From an uncultured Anaerolineae bacterium (GTDB lineage Bacteria; Chloroflexota; Anaerolineae; Promineifilales; Promineifilaceae): 64,000 bases of DNA. Shown here one piece after another: positions 33,134-41,001 of this stretch (positions are counted from its first letter, which is position 1; each line of letters starts with the position of its first letter). The notes beneath the pieces are model-generated. The model saw nothing but the letters and a program-made list of their open reading frames with translations. It had not been told where the DNA came from and did not search any database. The position numbers and the translations under genes are program-made. Location: assembly GCA_905479495.1 (NCBI GenBank), contig CAJQMR010000027.1, positions 1 to 64,000 on the forward strand. Direction: 5' to 3'.

Positions 33134-34552
33134 TTATGGCAGCGCCGTTGGCAGCAAATAATTAATATCTTCCGGCGCGGGCACGGGCGTGAGATAATAA
33201 ACATCCACATAGCCAGACCAGCTGACGTATTCATCTTCGTCGTAACCCAAATCAATCCAACGGCCGCGCACGCCACCACCGGTATCTCCAGCAAACGCTT
33301 TGCCGTAGCCCGGCACATACACGTAAGAGCGGAACGGCACGATATTGCGATCAATAGCGACCACGCCGGTTCCGGCAGGTACGCCGCTGGCGGTAATGCC
33401 ATAGTTAGGATGGTCTGGTGCTTTGCCTGAGCTGGCGGCTGTGTATGCCGTTACCCGCATGCGCACCACGCGCCAATATTCCAAGGGCCCTTCCGGCGTG
33501 TCGATGGTGCGGATGTTGATGCGCGTGCCGTAGCCAATCACCTGGTTTACTGGCTGTTGGGCCACCCACTCACCATCCACCGTCTGGCTCACTTCGACGC
33601 CATTTTCATACCGTACACGAACGCGCTGCCGATTAATACCTGGCTGTCCAGCGCTGATCGGCGCGGTTGTGTCTAAATCAAGATCGGGCGAGGCCTGCCA
33701 TAACGTTTGGAAGGGAATTGGTTCGTCTACCAGGCGAAAATCTTCTGTAACGCGGATCACCTGAATGGTGTCGTTGGCTTTAACTGGTGTGTCTGGGCCA
33801 GGAATTGTGTAGTCGTAGCCTACCAGCCCAATGCCAGCCTCGGCCAGGACATCCAGCACGTTGCTATGATGGCTGCGGATTTGGATGATACGGCCGTCTA
33901 CCGCAATGGTCAGGGGGAAGGAACGCTGCACCTGGATAGTCATGTTGGGTTGGAGCCAGGTGCCCAGCGGCGGATCGACACCATCGGTGCCGTACACTTC
34001 AATGCCCGCTTCGGTCAGCGCTGCGCCAACGGTTTGTGTGGCAGTGCGTACCGTTTGCTGCTCGCCACCTGCCAAAATGGTAATGGTGACAAAACTGCCG
34101 ATTTCTAACGTTTGTGGCAGTGGGGTTTGGTCCAGGGCGGCAAAGGAGACGGGCACACCGTCGGCCATCATTTGGTCTGTCCGCTGGGGCAGCAGACCAC
34201 GCTCCGCTAAAAATGCGCCAATGGTGGATTGGCGGGTCCAGTAAGTTTGGGTACCTGCTTCAGAACGAACAGTGATGCCTTTGGCGCGAATAATTTGGAT
34301 ACCGGTGTGGGGAACGGCCGTTTCCGCCAGACCCGGCACAACTAAATCTTCAGCACGCACCTCAATTCCGCCAGCCGTGAGCACCTCCGCGACGGTGCTA
34401 AAATTTCCGGTTACCGTTTGTGGTGGCCCGTCATCAACATAGATAGTGTACTTTTCCTGCGCCACAGCGTAACCAGCTGCAATCATGCTGCCAAGCACTA
34501 ACAGAAAAACCACACCTGCAATGATACGTTTACCGCTGCTCAATAAAGTCAT
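33134..34552 (-). CDS. DUF348/G5/3D cell-wall-active protein (YabE/Rpf-like)
   Basis: 472 residues from MTLLSSGKRI. One N-terminal transmembrane or signal segment (about 8-30) is followed by three DUF348 ubiquitin-like repeats (about 35-80, 95-140, 195-245, each with T-V-A-E-V-L / T-I-G-A-F-L type helices), a G5 domain (about 280-365; INRQRVRVRYENGVEVSQT) and a C-terminal 3D domain (about 370-455) whose three Asp include DRNIVPF and YVPGYGKAFAGDTGG. The 3D barrel is related to MltA lytic transglycosylases, so peptidoglycan is the likely target. A longer N-terminus beginning MPAFAGMT comes from an intergenic repeat and is rejected. Confidence 0.83.
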   Translation of the reverse strand: MTLLSSGKRIIAGVVFLLVLGSMIAAGYAVAQEKYTIYVDDGPPQTVTGNFSTVAEVLTAGGIEVRAEDLVVPGLAETAVPHTGIQIIRAKGITVRSEAGTQTYWTRQSTIGAFLAERGLLPQRTDQMMADGVPVSFAALDQTPLPQTLEIGSFVTITILAGGEQQTVRTATQTVGAALTEAGIEVYGTDGVDPPLGTWLQPNMTIQVQRSFPLTIAVDGRIIQIRSHHSNVLDVLAEAGIGLVGYDYTIPGPDTPVKANDTIQVIRVTEDFRLVDEPIPFQTLWQASPDLDLDTTAPISAGQPGINRQRVRVRYENGVEVSQTVDGEWVAQQPVNQVIGYGTRINIRTIDTPEGPLEYWRVVRMRVTAYTAASSGKAPDHPNYGITASGVPAGTGVVAIDRNIVPFRSYVYVPGYGKAFAGDTGGGVRGRWIDLGYDEDEYVSWSGYVDVYYLTPVPAPEDINYLLPTALP

Positions 34553-34603
34553 CAATAAGATTCTTTGCCAAAAATGCCCCTGGCAAACTTCTAAAGCAAT
34601 CAT

Positions 34604-34632
34604 TGTCATGCCTGCGAAGGCAGGCATCCAGA
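34604..34632. repeat. TGCCTGCG-AAGG-CAGGCA hairpin repeat
   Basis: GTCATGCCTGC and GCAGGCATCCAG form a small palindrome of a type widespread between bacterial genes; in one frame it gives the well-known spurious peptide MPAFAGMT. Confidence 0.7.
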
Positions 34633-34705
34633 AGCGAGAGGCCTGATGGATGCCCGCAGACAGGATTAGGGCTAAAGTGCATTGATAAAAACCAACAAAT
34701 TAAAA

Positions 34706-34746
34706 AGAGATTGAAGATTATCTTGTGTTGTAATCTCCAATCTCCA
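34706..34746. repeat. Inverted repeat GAGATTGAAGATTA / TAATCTCCAATCTC
   Basis: The arms pair with one or two mismatches around a nine-base loop. TCTCCAA TCTCCAA is a heptad of the class also seen near 5635 and 10600. Confidence 0.55.
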
Positions 34747-34780
34747 AATTTCTTCAGCACGTTTGTGCGTGCCTTTATGT

Positions 34781-34909
34781 GCATGGAACCGGTGGTCACC
34801 AGGTAATCCTGGGCACCCGAAAGGTTTGCCTTAGCGCTGCTTCCTTCCGGACCTGACGCGGTTCGACAGCTTTCGCCGCCAGGGACCCAATGTCCACCGG
34901 TCTCATGCA
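34781..34909 (-). ncRNA. ffs: Bacterial signal recognition particle RNA (4.5S type)
   Basis: On the - strand the conserved SRP hairpin is plain: GTCAGGTCCGGAAGGAAGCA followed by GCGCTAAGG, the GGAAG/AGCAGC asymmetric and symmetric loops that bind Ffh. The outer ends pair over a long helix (GAGACCGGTGG with CCACCGGTTCC, extended by GTGCAT/ATGCAC). The total of about 120-130 bases fits a small SRP RNA without an Alu domain. It works with Ffh and FtsY in targeting membrane proteins. It stands alone between the cell-wall protein and phosphoribosyltransferase genes. A protein-like open frame across it is spurious. Confidence 0.92.
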
Positions 34910-34982
34910 CACAAATGTGCCTACACAAAATTTTAAACATTGCAAACGGGATCGTAACAAAGTTGTGGGGGAAGGGCAAATC

Positions 34983-35062
34983 GGTGAGCAGTAATCAGTG
35001 AAACGGTAATCAGTAGGCAGTTAACCAAAACTGATTACTGATCTACTGATAACTGCTCACTG
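34983..35062. repeat. Heptad-type inverted repeat GTAATCAGT / ACTGATTAC
   Basis: GAGCAGTAATCAGTGAAACG and GTAATCAGTAGGCAG are mirrored by CTGATTACTGATCTACTG and ATAACTGCTCACTG. It fills the space just after the phosphoribosyltransferase stop and may terminate it. Confidence 0.7.
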
Positions 35063-35065
35063 AAA

Positions 35066-35569
35066 TCAGTTCCAGACGCCCAAAACCTCTGGTCCGCGAT
35101 CCAGTTCCCACGGATAGATGATATAAGCATCTGTTACGGCCGCATAATAAGTGGGTGTATAGCCCGGATAGAGCGACGAAGCTGGCTTATAATGCAGCAC
35201 ACATGTATCGGGCGTGCCGCCAGCCGCGTCAATGCGGTTGGCTACCGTCACCGTGTTGCGCCCTTTGGTCCAAACATCGTCTACTACCAGAATGCGCCGT
35301 CCGGCAAGCAAGCTATCGGCCGGAAATTGAATAAATTCTGGAATAGCAAACTTTTCTTGTCCGGGAGTTTGCAGGCCAGGAAAATCAGCCGGGAACCGGA
35401 CAGATGCGGTCAGAATGTATGTGATGTTTAGCGCTTCGGCCAACATACCACCCGGTACGATGCCCCCACGCGTAATAATGAGCATGGAATCATAGCGCCC
35501 CTGAATTTGAGGCACCAGATAATCAATTAGTTTGTCTACGTCGGACCACGTAAGAACCTCGCGACGCAT
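35066..35569 (-). CDS. Purine-type phosphoribosyltransferase
   Basis: 167 residues. The PRPP-binding motif ILVVDDVWTKGRNTVTV (about 94-110) is intact, with the flexible loop upstream and SMLIITRGGIVPGGMLAEAL (about 28-47) as the second conserved element. The small size and the R-G-G-x-x-P-G-x-x-L-A block resemble xanthine/hypoxanthine-guanine transferases such as Gpt. It would salvage a free purine with PRPP to the nucleotide in the cytosol. A TAAGGAG site precedes the ATG. The base specificity is not visible from motifs. Confidence 0.82.
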   Translation of the reverse strand: MRREVLTWSDVDKLIDYLVPQIQGRYDSMLIITRGGIVPGGMLAEALNITYILTASVRFPADFPGLQTPGQEKFAIPEFIQFPADSLLAGRRILVVDDVWTKGRNTVTVANRIDAAGGTPDTCVLHYKPASSLYPGYTPTYYAAVTDAYIIYPWELDRGPEVLGVWN

Positions 35570-35759
35570 TTGCGACTCCTTAAAGAAATGGGATCAGGCA
35601 GATCAGGTCTTCCCACCCTGTCGCCCGTGACCCGCAATCCTACACGTTAGCCAGCGGCATGTCAACTGAAATAAGATTTTCATCCACAAAGTGACGAAAT
35701 TTACAGATGCTCTGTTGTGTATTCGGCGGTAGGGAAACGGCCGTTCCCCTACAATAGCC

Positions 35760-35947
35760 TCATCTTAGAGATTGGTTGAACGTCACCCAAAATAGCCTGC
35801 GGTTGTGCGGCCGCCCGGACGGAAAGCAGTCAAAGGGCATCTCTGACACACCCAGCTAAAGTTTACAGATTATCAACTCGTCTCACTCACAACTTAGCAA
35901 TTTTGCCTGAAAACGACCCGGAAGTTCCCGGGTCGTTTTCGGTTTTT
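35760..35947 (+). ncRNA. Candidate small RNA ending in a strong terminator
   Basis: About 185 bases without a reading frame lie between a TACAAT box (35750) and a 12-bp terminator. GAGATTGGTTGA near the 5' end can pair with TCAACTCGTCTC near 35875, closing a long helix; inside, GCGG...CCGC and CTGC...GCAG hairpins are possible. The length and long closing stem recall 6S RNA, but I could not match its conserved bubble. No gene follows on this strand. The promoter's -35 is weak. Treat as an unassigned RNA candidate. Confidence 0.4.
35909..35947 (+). terminator. Strong intrinsic terminator with no gene upstream
   Basis: GAAAACGACCCG pairs perfectly with CGGGTCGTTTTC around an eight-base loop and is followed by GGTTTTT. 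The nearest + strand gene upstream is over 4.7 kb away, so it must end a non-coding transcript. Confidence 0.8.
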
Positions 35948-36014
35948 GCCACAGAGTATACAGAGTTCGCAGAGAAAAAAATTTATCTTTTAAATCTCTG
36001 TGTTCTCTGTGGCC
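35948..36014. repeat. Long inverted repeat, CCACAGAG family
   Basis: GCCACAGAGTATACAGAG and TTCGCAGAG are mirrored by AATCTCTGTGTTCTCTGTGG around an A/T-rich centre. Lies directly after the glyA-gcvT stop. Confidence 0.75.
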
Positions 36015-36017
36015 AAT

Positions 36018-39000
36018 CTATTTTTTGCGCGAAGGGAAGCGTGACAAGATTGTCGCCCCGTCGGGCATGGGCAGCCGGGCACCGACGGCCACCTTATCCG
36101 GTACGCGGATGGCCCGCTGCCCGCCGCCAAGCTGGTAGATGGATACGGCCGTATCCGCCTCACTCATACTCACCGGCACCACCGCTTGCCCCAGCAAATA
36201 TCCCTCGCTGTCGATAGCGCAGCTGGTGACCGTGCCGATCACTTTGCCGCGTTTGTCCAGCACCGGGTCGCCACCATCGGGACGGCGCACACCTTTCTCG
36301 TTCATGCGGAAGCGTACCACGACCCGATCGCGGCTTTCTTCACGGGCAATGAAGGCAGCCCGGCCCACAAAGAACGGTTTCCACAATTTAGCGTAGCTGC
36401 CAAAGCCTGCATCACCGGGATTCAGGTTCATCTCGCCCGCCAGCTCGTGGCCGTAGAGCGGCAGACCCGCTTCGGTGCGAGTGCTGTCGCGGGCGGCCAG
36501 TCCGCATGGCTTCAGGCCCATCGATTCACCCACTTCCAGCAGCGCGGCCCACAAATCAGGGGCCTGGTCCGGATGGACAAACAGCTCGTAGGCGACGCGC
36601 TCGCCTGTGTAACCCGTGCGGGAGATGATCAGATCGAAGCCGCCAACATTGCCTTGTGTCAGCCCAGCCCAGGGCAGCCCTTTGATACGCTTGGCCAGAG
36701 CCGGATCGTCACACAAGGTTAGCAGAATGTCGGTGGCGCGAGGGCCTTGCAGGGGCATGTCCACGCGGCATTCGTTGCCGTACTGTGGGTTGCGCAGGTC
36801 ACGCAGCTGCACGGGATGCTGGATTTTGGCATACGGCCGTTCCGCATCAATCATCACCTCGCCCTTATTGACGGCATTGAGCCAGGCCCAATCCTTGTCA
36901 TTGTTGGATGCGTTTACCACCAGCATGAAGCGGTCAGCGGCCAGCCGGTAAACCAACAAATCATCAATAACGGAGCCATCTGGCAGCATTAGGTAGGTGT
37001 AATGGGATTGGCCAATGTTCAGTGCCGAAACGTCGTTGCTCAGCACCGTGTTGAGAAATTCCTCAACGTGCGCGCCGCTGGCGTCGAACACGCCCATATG
37101 GGTGGCGTCGAATAGGCCAGCCGCCTCGCGCACGGCCATGTGTTCCTCAATAACCGACGTTTCGTAGCGCACGGGCATTTCGTAGCCACCAAAGGGCACG
37201 ATGCGCCCGCCCAGCGCCACGTGAGCGTCATAAAGGGTGGTGCGTTTCATCGGCGCGTCTTCTGGTTCGGTCCAGCTAAAGGGGGGCAGTGGCTCACCGC
37301 CGTTCACCTGAGCGTGGCCGATGAAGAATGGTTTGCTGGCAGCAACCGCACCAGTTTCTGGTGCCGGCATCTCTACCTCTGGCTGGATGGCTTTCACCAC
37401 GACCGCCCCCGGCAGCTTGGCGTACAAATCGCCAAAATCCACGTAGCCATCGGACAAATCAGACAGCCAGGTAGCGGCCTGTTGGGCAGTGTCCGTATCC
37501 ACCAATCGTAAATGGTAGCGATTGGCTGTCAATCGTTTTAAGGTGGCAGGAGTGGCAGTCTGGCCATTGATGGCCACGGTGGTGGGCTGTGTGTCGCTGT
37601 CGTCCAGGGCCAGTACGTCGCTGCTGAGGGCATAGTTGAGGAAGCTAGTGGCTTCGTTGCCGCGAATTTCGATAGTGTGGGAAACGGCCGTAGGTGATTC
37701 CACTTTCCTCAATAAGCGCACAATTTCACGGGCACGCTGCAAAGCAGCAAAATCCACCTTGGTACGCAGCTGCGTCTTGCCGCCGAGCGCCGTGTAGGTG
37801 AACGGTTTGCAGCCGTTCAGCGCGGTGGCAATCGCTTCTGCCAGCAAATCCACTTCAGCATCGCCAAAGCCCAGCTGGCTAATCCAAACCGTGCCCAGAC
37901 GCAGCCCGGTGGGGTTGAGTGCCCCCACATCGCCAGGAATGGTATTGCGATTGAGCACGATGCCCGCCACATCCAGCACGCGGGCGGCCATATCGCCAGA
38001 CAGATGCACGCCGTTGTGCGTCACGCTTTTGGTGTCCACCAGCAGCAAATGGTTGTCAGAGCCGCCGCTGACGGTGCGTAGGCCGTATTCGCCTAATTTG
38101 TTGGCCAGGCGGCGCGCATTGTCCACAATGCGCTGCTGTAAAGTACGGAATTTGTCGGTGTTGGCCAACTTCAGGGCGATGGCCAGCGCCGCCATTGTGT
38201 TGAGGTGGGGCCCGCCTTGTTCGCCGGGGAAAACCGCCCGGTCAATTTTGCGATACAAATCGCGCCGGTGAGTCAAAATCATGGCTCCGCGCGGCCCGCA
38301 CAAGCTTTTGTGGGTCGTGGTCATCATCACGTCGGCAATGCCGATGGGGCTGGGATGTACGCCAGCGGCTACCAGGCCAGAAATATGGGAGACATCTGCC
38401 AGCAGGTAAGCGCCTACCTTGTCGGCGATGTCGCGGAAGCGCTGCCAGTCAATGATGCGAGGATAGGCGGAGAAGCCAGCCACGATGATTTTGGGCTGGG
38501 CCTCGACAGCGCGTCGCTCGATGTCATCATAATCAAGCAGTTCGGTTTTTTCGTCTACAAAGTAGGTGACACCGTTGTAATGCTTGCCGGAGCGGTTAAT
38601 GCGTGTGCCGTGAGAAAGATGGCCGCCGTCGTTGAGATTGAGTCCCAAAATGGTGTCGCCGGGTTTGAGCAGGGCAGTGTAGACTGCGCTGTTAGCTGGC
38701 GCGCCGCTGAGTGGTTGCACATTGACATAAAGCTGATCGGCCGTGACGCCGTTGGCGGCAAAAAGTTCCGCAGCTCGGCGGCGGGTGAGTGCCTCCAGCA
38801 TGTCGGCGTACTCCACGCCTTTGTAATAGCGGGGGTCGGAATAGCGGCGGTAATGGGCCAGCTCCATATCCATATCGAAGATTTCTGCTTCGGTCTGGCG
38901 GCGGCTGGCTTCACGCGGATAACCTTCGGCGTAGATGTTGCCGAAGCTGCTGCTCATCGCTTCGCGTACGGCCTCCGGCGAGGCGCTTTCTGAGGCGATG

Positions 39001-39104
39001 AGGATGATGGTGCTGTCTTGGCGGGTATCTTCGCGTTGCAGTAATTGGGAAAGGTCGGGGTCTATTTCACTGAGGGAACCGTGAAAGATGAAGTCGTCTG
39101 ACAT
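36018..39104 (-). CDS. glyA-gcvT: Fusion of serine hydroxymethyltransferase and aminomethyltransferase
   Basis: 1028 residues from MSDDFIF (AGGAG site). Residues 1-465 are SHMT: STIILIASESASPEAV, DVSHISGLVAAG and the PLP lysine K266 in TTTHKSLCGPRG. Residues 619-1028 are GcvT, from RTTLYDAHVALGGRIVPFGG to FMLVVNASNNDKDW, GLAARDSTRTEAGLPLYGHE and the C-terminal barrel. The linker (about 470-615) contains IEIRGNEATSFLNYALSSDV, which echoes GcvT's own FDASGAHVEEFLNTVLSNDV and may be a degenerate half-domain. SHMT makes glycine and methylene-THF from serine; GcvT moves the glycine methylene to THF. Fusion would channel one-carbon units. No other gcv gene and no glycine riboswitch is present. Confidence 0.9.
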   Translation of the reverse strand: MSDDFIFHGSLSEIDPDLSQLLQREDTRQDSTIILIASESASPEAVREAMSSSFGNIYAEGYPREASRRQTEAEIFDMDMELAHYRRYSDPRYYKGVEYADMLEALTRRRAAELFAANGVTADQLYVNVQPLSGAPANSAVYTALLKPGDTILGLNLNDGGHLSHGTRINRSGKHYNGVTYFVDEKTELLDYDDIERRAVEAQPKIIVAGFSAYPRIIDWQRFRDIADKVGAYLLADVSHISGLVAAGVHPSPIGIADVMMTTTHKSLCGPRGAMILTHRRDLYRKIDRAVFPGEQGGPHLNTMAALAIALKLANTDKFRTLQQRIVDNARRLANKLGEYGLRTVSGGSDNHLLLVDTKSVTHNGVHLSGDMAARVLDVAGIVLNRNTIPGDVGALNPTGLRLGTVWISQLGFGDAEVDLLAEAIATALNGCKPFTYTALGGKTQLRTKVDFAALQRAREIVRLLRKVESPTAVSHTIEIRGNEATSFLNYALSSDVLALDDSDTQPTTVAINGQTATPATLKRLTANRYHLRLVDTDTAQQAATWLSDLSDGYVDFGDLYAKLPGAVVVKAIQPEVEMPAPETGAVAASKPFFIGHAQVNGGEPLPPFSWTEPEDAPMKRTTLYDAHVALGGRIVPFGGYEMPVRYETSVIEEHMAVREAAGLFDATHMGVFDASGAHVEEFLNTVLSNDVSALNIGQSHYTYLMLPDGSVIDDLLVYRLAADRFMLVVNASNNDKDWAWLNAVNKGEVMIDAERPYAKIQHPVQLRDLRNPQYGNECRVDMPLQGPRATDILLTLCDDPALAKRIKGLPWAGLTQGNVGGFDLIISRTGYTGERVAYELFVHPDQAPDLWAALLEVGESMGLKPCGLAARDSTRTEAGLPLYGHELAGEMNLNPGDAGFGSYAKLWKPFFVGRAAFIAREESRDRVVVRFRMNEKGVRRPDGGDPVLDKRGKVIGTVTSCAIDSEGYLLGQAVVPVSMSEADTAVSIYQLGGGQRAIRVPDKVAVGARLPMPDGATILSRFPSRKK

Positions 39105-39316
39105 GAAACACTCCTGTAAAAGGTTTGAAATGTGACGGTCTGGGTTTGGGAAATTGTGAAGGGTCAAGGGCGCGTACCCGAAATGTGGGCGACAATGTCG
39201 CTTGGGGAACGGCCGTATTTGTTAATGCCCCGTGATTTTAGCAGGATTTACTGTCTCTGCTACCTGGAATAAGTCATAGGAGCAACTTTAGAATGATTGG
39301 TGTGTCCTGTAGCCAA

Positions 39317-40822
39317 TTAAGGCACCCGCAAATAGCGGCGGATGCGTTGGATGAAAGCATCACGGCCGTTTTCCATTTCGCGACGACGCATGGCCGAATC
39401 TTCTTGCAGCCGTTGGCTAATGCCCTCTTGCCGTCGTTCCAGGGCGGTCACGAAGCGTTCCAAAATGGTGGGGTCTTGGGTAAGCACAGTGGCAAATGCT
39501 TCCTTGTCGATGATGATCACTTCTGTTTCTTCATTGGCCCGAATCGACGCGGAGCGGGCTTCCCCGGTAAGTAAACTCATCTCGCCAAAAAAGTCCCCGG
39601 CATTGAGTTGGTTGGCGTACACGGAACGGCCGTCTGCCGAGCGCACATACACAGAAACCGCTCCTTTGTTAATGATGAAGAGCGAATCGCCCGGATCGCC
39701 CTGTTTGACCAGTTGTTCGCCGCTGGTGTACGTGGAAACGGCCGTGCGGCTGGCCAACTGCCGTAGCTGCGACTCGCTCAAAACATCCAGCCAGTGAAGC
39801 GAATTCATCATGTCAAATAGACGTTCTTGCCGGGCTTCCAACGCTAACTGCGATGCTTTCTCCGGCACCAGGCTCACCTTGTAATCACCAGTTGGGTCAG
39901 GAATATGAATGCCTGCCCGGTGCAGGGTAAACCAGGCCCGCGTCAATACTTTGTCACGCATCACCACCTTGTCGCTGTAATCATCTAGCCAGTAACTTAG
40001 GCCGTAGGTCACACAGCCATCCTGCATAGAAACGACATGAGACCGCAGTCGGGGGTGCAATATGACTTCTTCCAGGCCGGTTACGGCCTCTACCAGCGTT
40101 CTTTTTACCAGATTAGGAGAATACGACTCGCTGAGCGTTAGATAAACCGTTTGGATTTGCCTGTTGGTTGGTCGTGAATAGTTGATAATTTTGCTTTCTG
40201 CTACGGTGCTGTTGGTGAGCATCACGCGATGATCTTCGCGGGTTAGCAGCGTTAGCGTGCGCCAATTTTGGCGGACAATGATTCCCTCGATCCCATCAAT
40301 TTCTACCCAATCATCCGCAGAAAATGGCGCTTCAATTTGCAAGGAGATGCCAGAAATGAGGTTGCCCAGGGTATCTTGCAGCGCTAAACCGATAATTGCC
40401 GAGGCGACGGTGGAGGTAACCAGCAGCCCCGTTAATTCCACGCCAAACACCAGCCGAATCGTCAGCAAAATGACGAAGAGCATGATGAACCATTCAGAAA
40501 TGTCTAGCAGGAACGGTGGGATTTTTACGCTGCGCCGGTTCACCAACAGTTCTAGCAATGTCCATTTAATGGCCCGCAGAATGGTGCTGAGACCCAACAA
40601 AAAAGTAACAGTCAGCCAAACATTGCGCTGAGCGTTGTTTAGTGTGGGCAACGTATTGTTGCTGAGCCAGAAAAGCAGACCCTGACTCACCAACAAGGTA
40701 AGGATCATTGAGCCAATTAAACCAAAGGGGAGCCGCGCTTTAAGCAGTCGGGAAAGAAAGAAAACAAGAACAACAACAGCAAGGGCAATCCAGACAATAT
40801 TCAACATCCAGGCAAAGGGCAT
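39317..40822 (-). CDS. MscS-type channel with C-terminal cyclic-nucleotide-binding domain
   Basis: 501 residues. About four transmembrane helices (5-25, 35-55, 68-88, 110-155) end in the pore helix VASAIIGLALQDTLGNLISG. The MscS beta domain follows (ADDWVEIDGIEGIIVRQNWR). Residues about 340-465 are a cNMP domain: SGEQLVKQGDPGDSLFIINK and the phosphate cassette GDFFGEMSLLTGEARSASI, whose Glu and Arg contact the cyclic nucleotide. This is the bCNG architecture, channels gated by cAMP or cGMP rather than by tension. It sits in the inner membrane. TTGGAGCG precedes the ATG. Confidence 0.9.
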   Translation of the reverse strand: MPFAWMLNIVWIALAVVVLVFFLSRLLKARLPFGLIGSMILTLLVSQGLLFWLSNNTLPTLNNAQRNVWLTVTFLLGLSTILRAIKWTLLELLVNRRSVKIPPFLLDISEWFIMLFVILLTIRLVFGVELTGLLVTSTVASAIIGLALQDTLGNLISGISLQIEAPFSADDWVEIDGIEGIIVRQNWRTLTLLTREDHRVMLTNSTVAESKIINYSRPTNRQIQTVYLTLSESYSPNLVKRTLVEAVTGLEEVILHPRLRSHVVSMQDGCVTYGLSYWLDDYSDKVVMRDKVLTRAWFTLHRAGIHIPDPTGDYKVSLVPEKASQLALEARQERLFDMMNSLHWLDVLSESQLRQLASRTAVSTYTSGEQLVKQGDPGDSLFIINKGAVSVYVRSADGRSVYANQLNAGDFFGEMSLLTGEARSASIRANEETEVIIIDKEAFATVLTQDPTILERFVTALERRQEGISQRLQEDSAMRRREMENGRDAFIQRIRRYLRVP

Positions 40823-40915
40823 ACAATACGCTCCAACAACTTTTTCTTACCAATACTGTAAAAGCAAAAAGAGTTTTCAAAAATAGAGCAAACGTGAATT
40901 CTGCTTTTATGAAAG

Positions 40916-40957
40916 CAAATCACTGCGAAACAAGGGAATTTACTTCGCAGTGATTTG
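40916..40957 (-). terminator. Hairpin after the MFS gene
   Basis: CAAATCACTGCGAA and TTCGCAGTGATTTG form a 14-bp stem around about 14 bases, 45 bases after the stop at 41002; CTTTC follows on the - strand. A terminator is likely, though its T-run is short. Confidence 0.6.
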
Positions 40958-41001
40958 TTATAAGCTTATGATATTGTAGCCCAGTTGCCTGACGGTGTGT
41001 C

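Noticed and set aside
34553..34627. Longer N-terminus MPAFAGMT for the 3D-domain protein
   Set aside because: This peptide is the known product of a widespread intergenic palindrome; the later start gives a normal signal segment.
34530..34979. 149-codon open frame on the - strand across the SRP RNA
   Set aside because: It runs through the conserved SRP hairpin and has no protein features.
35760..35900. c-di-GMP (GEMM) or 6S RNA identity for the small RNA
   Set aside because: GGACGGAAAGC resembles a GEMM piece, but the partner loop is absent; the 6S bubble could not be placed. Left unassigned.
39105..39316. Glycine riboswitch before the glyA-gcvT gene
   Set aside because: Looked for the tandem aptamer cores and found none.
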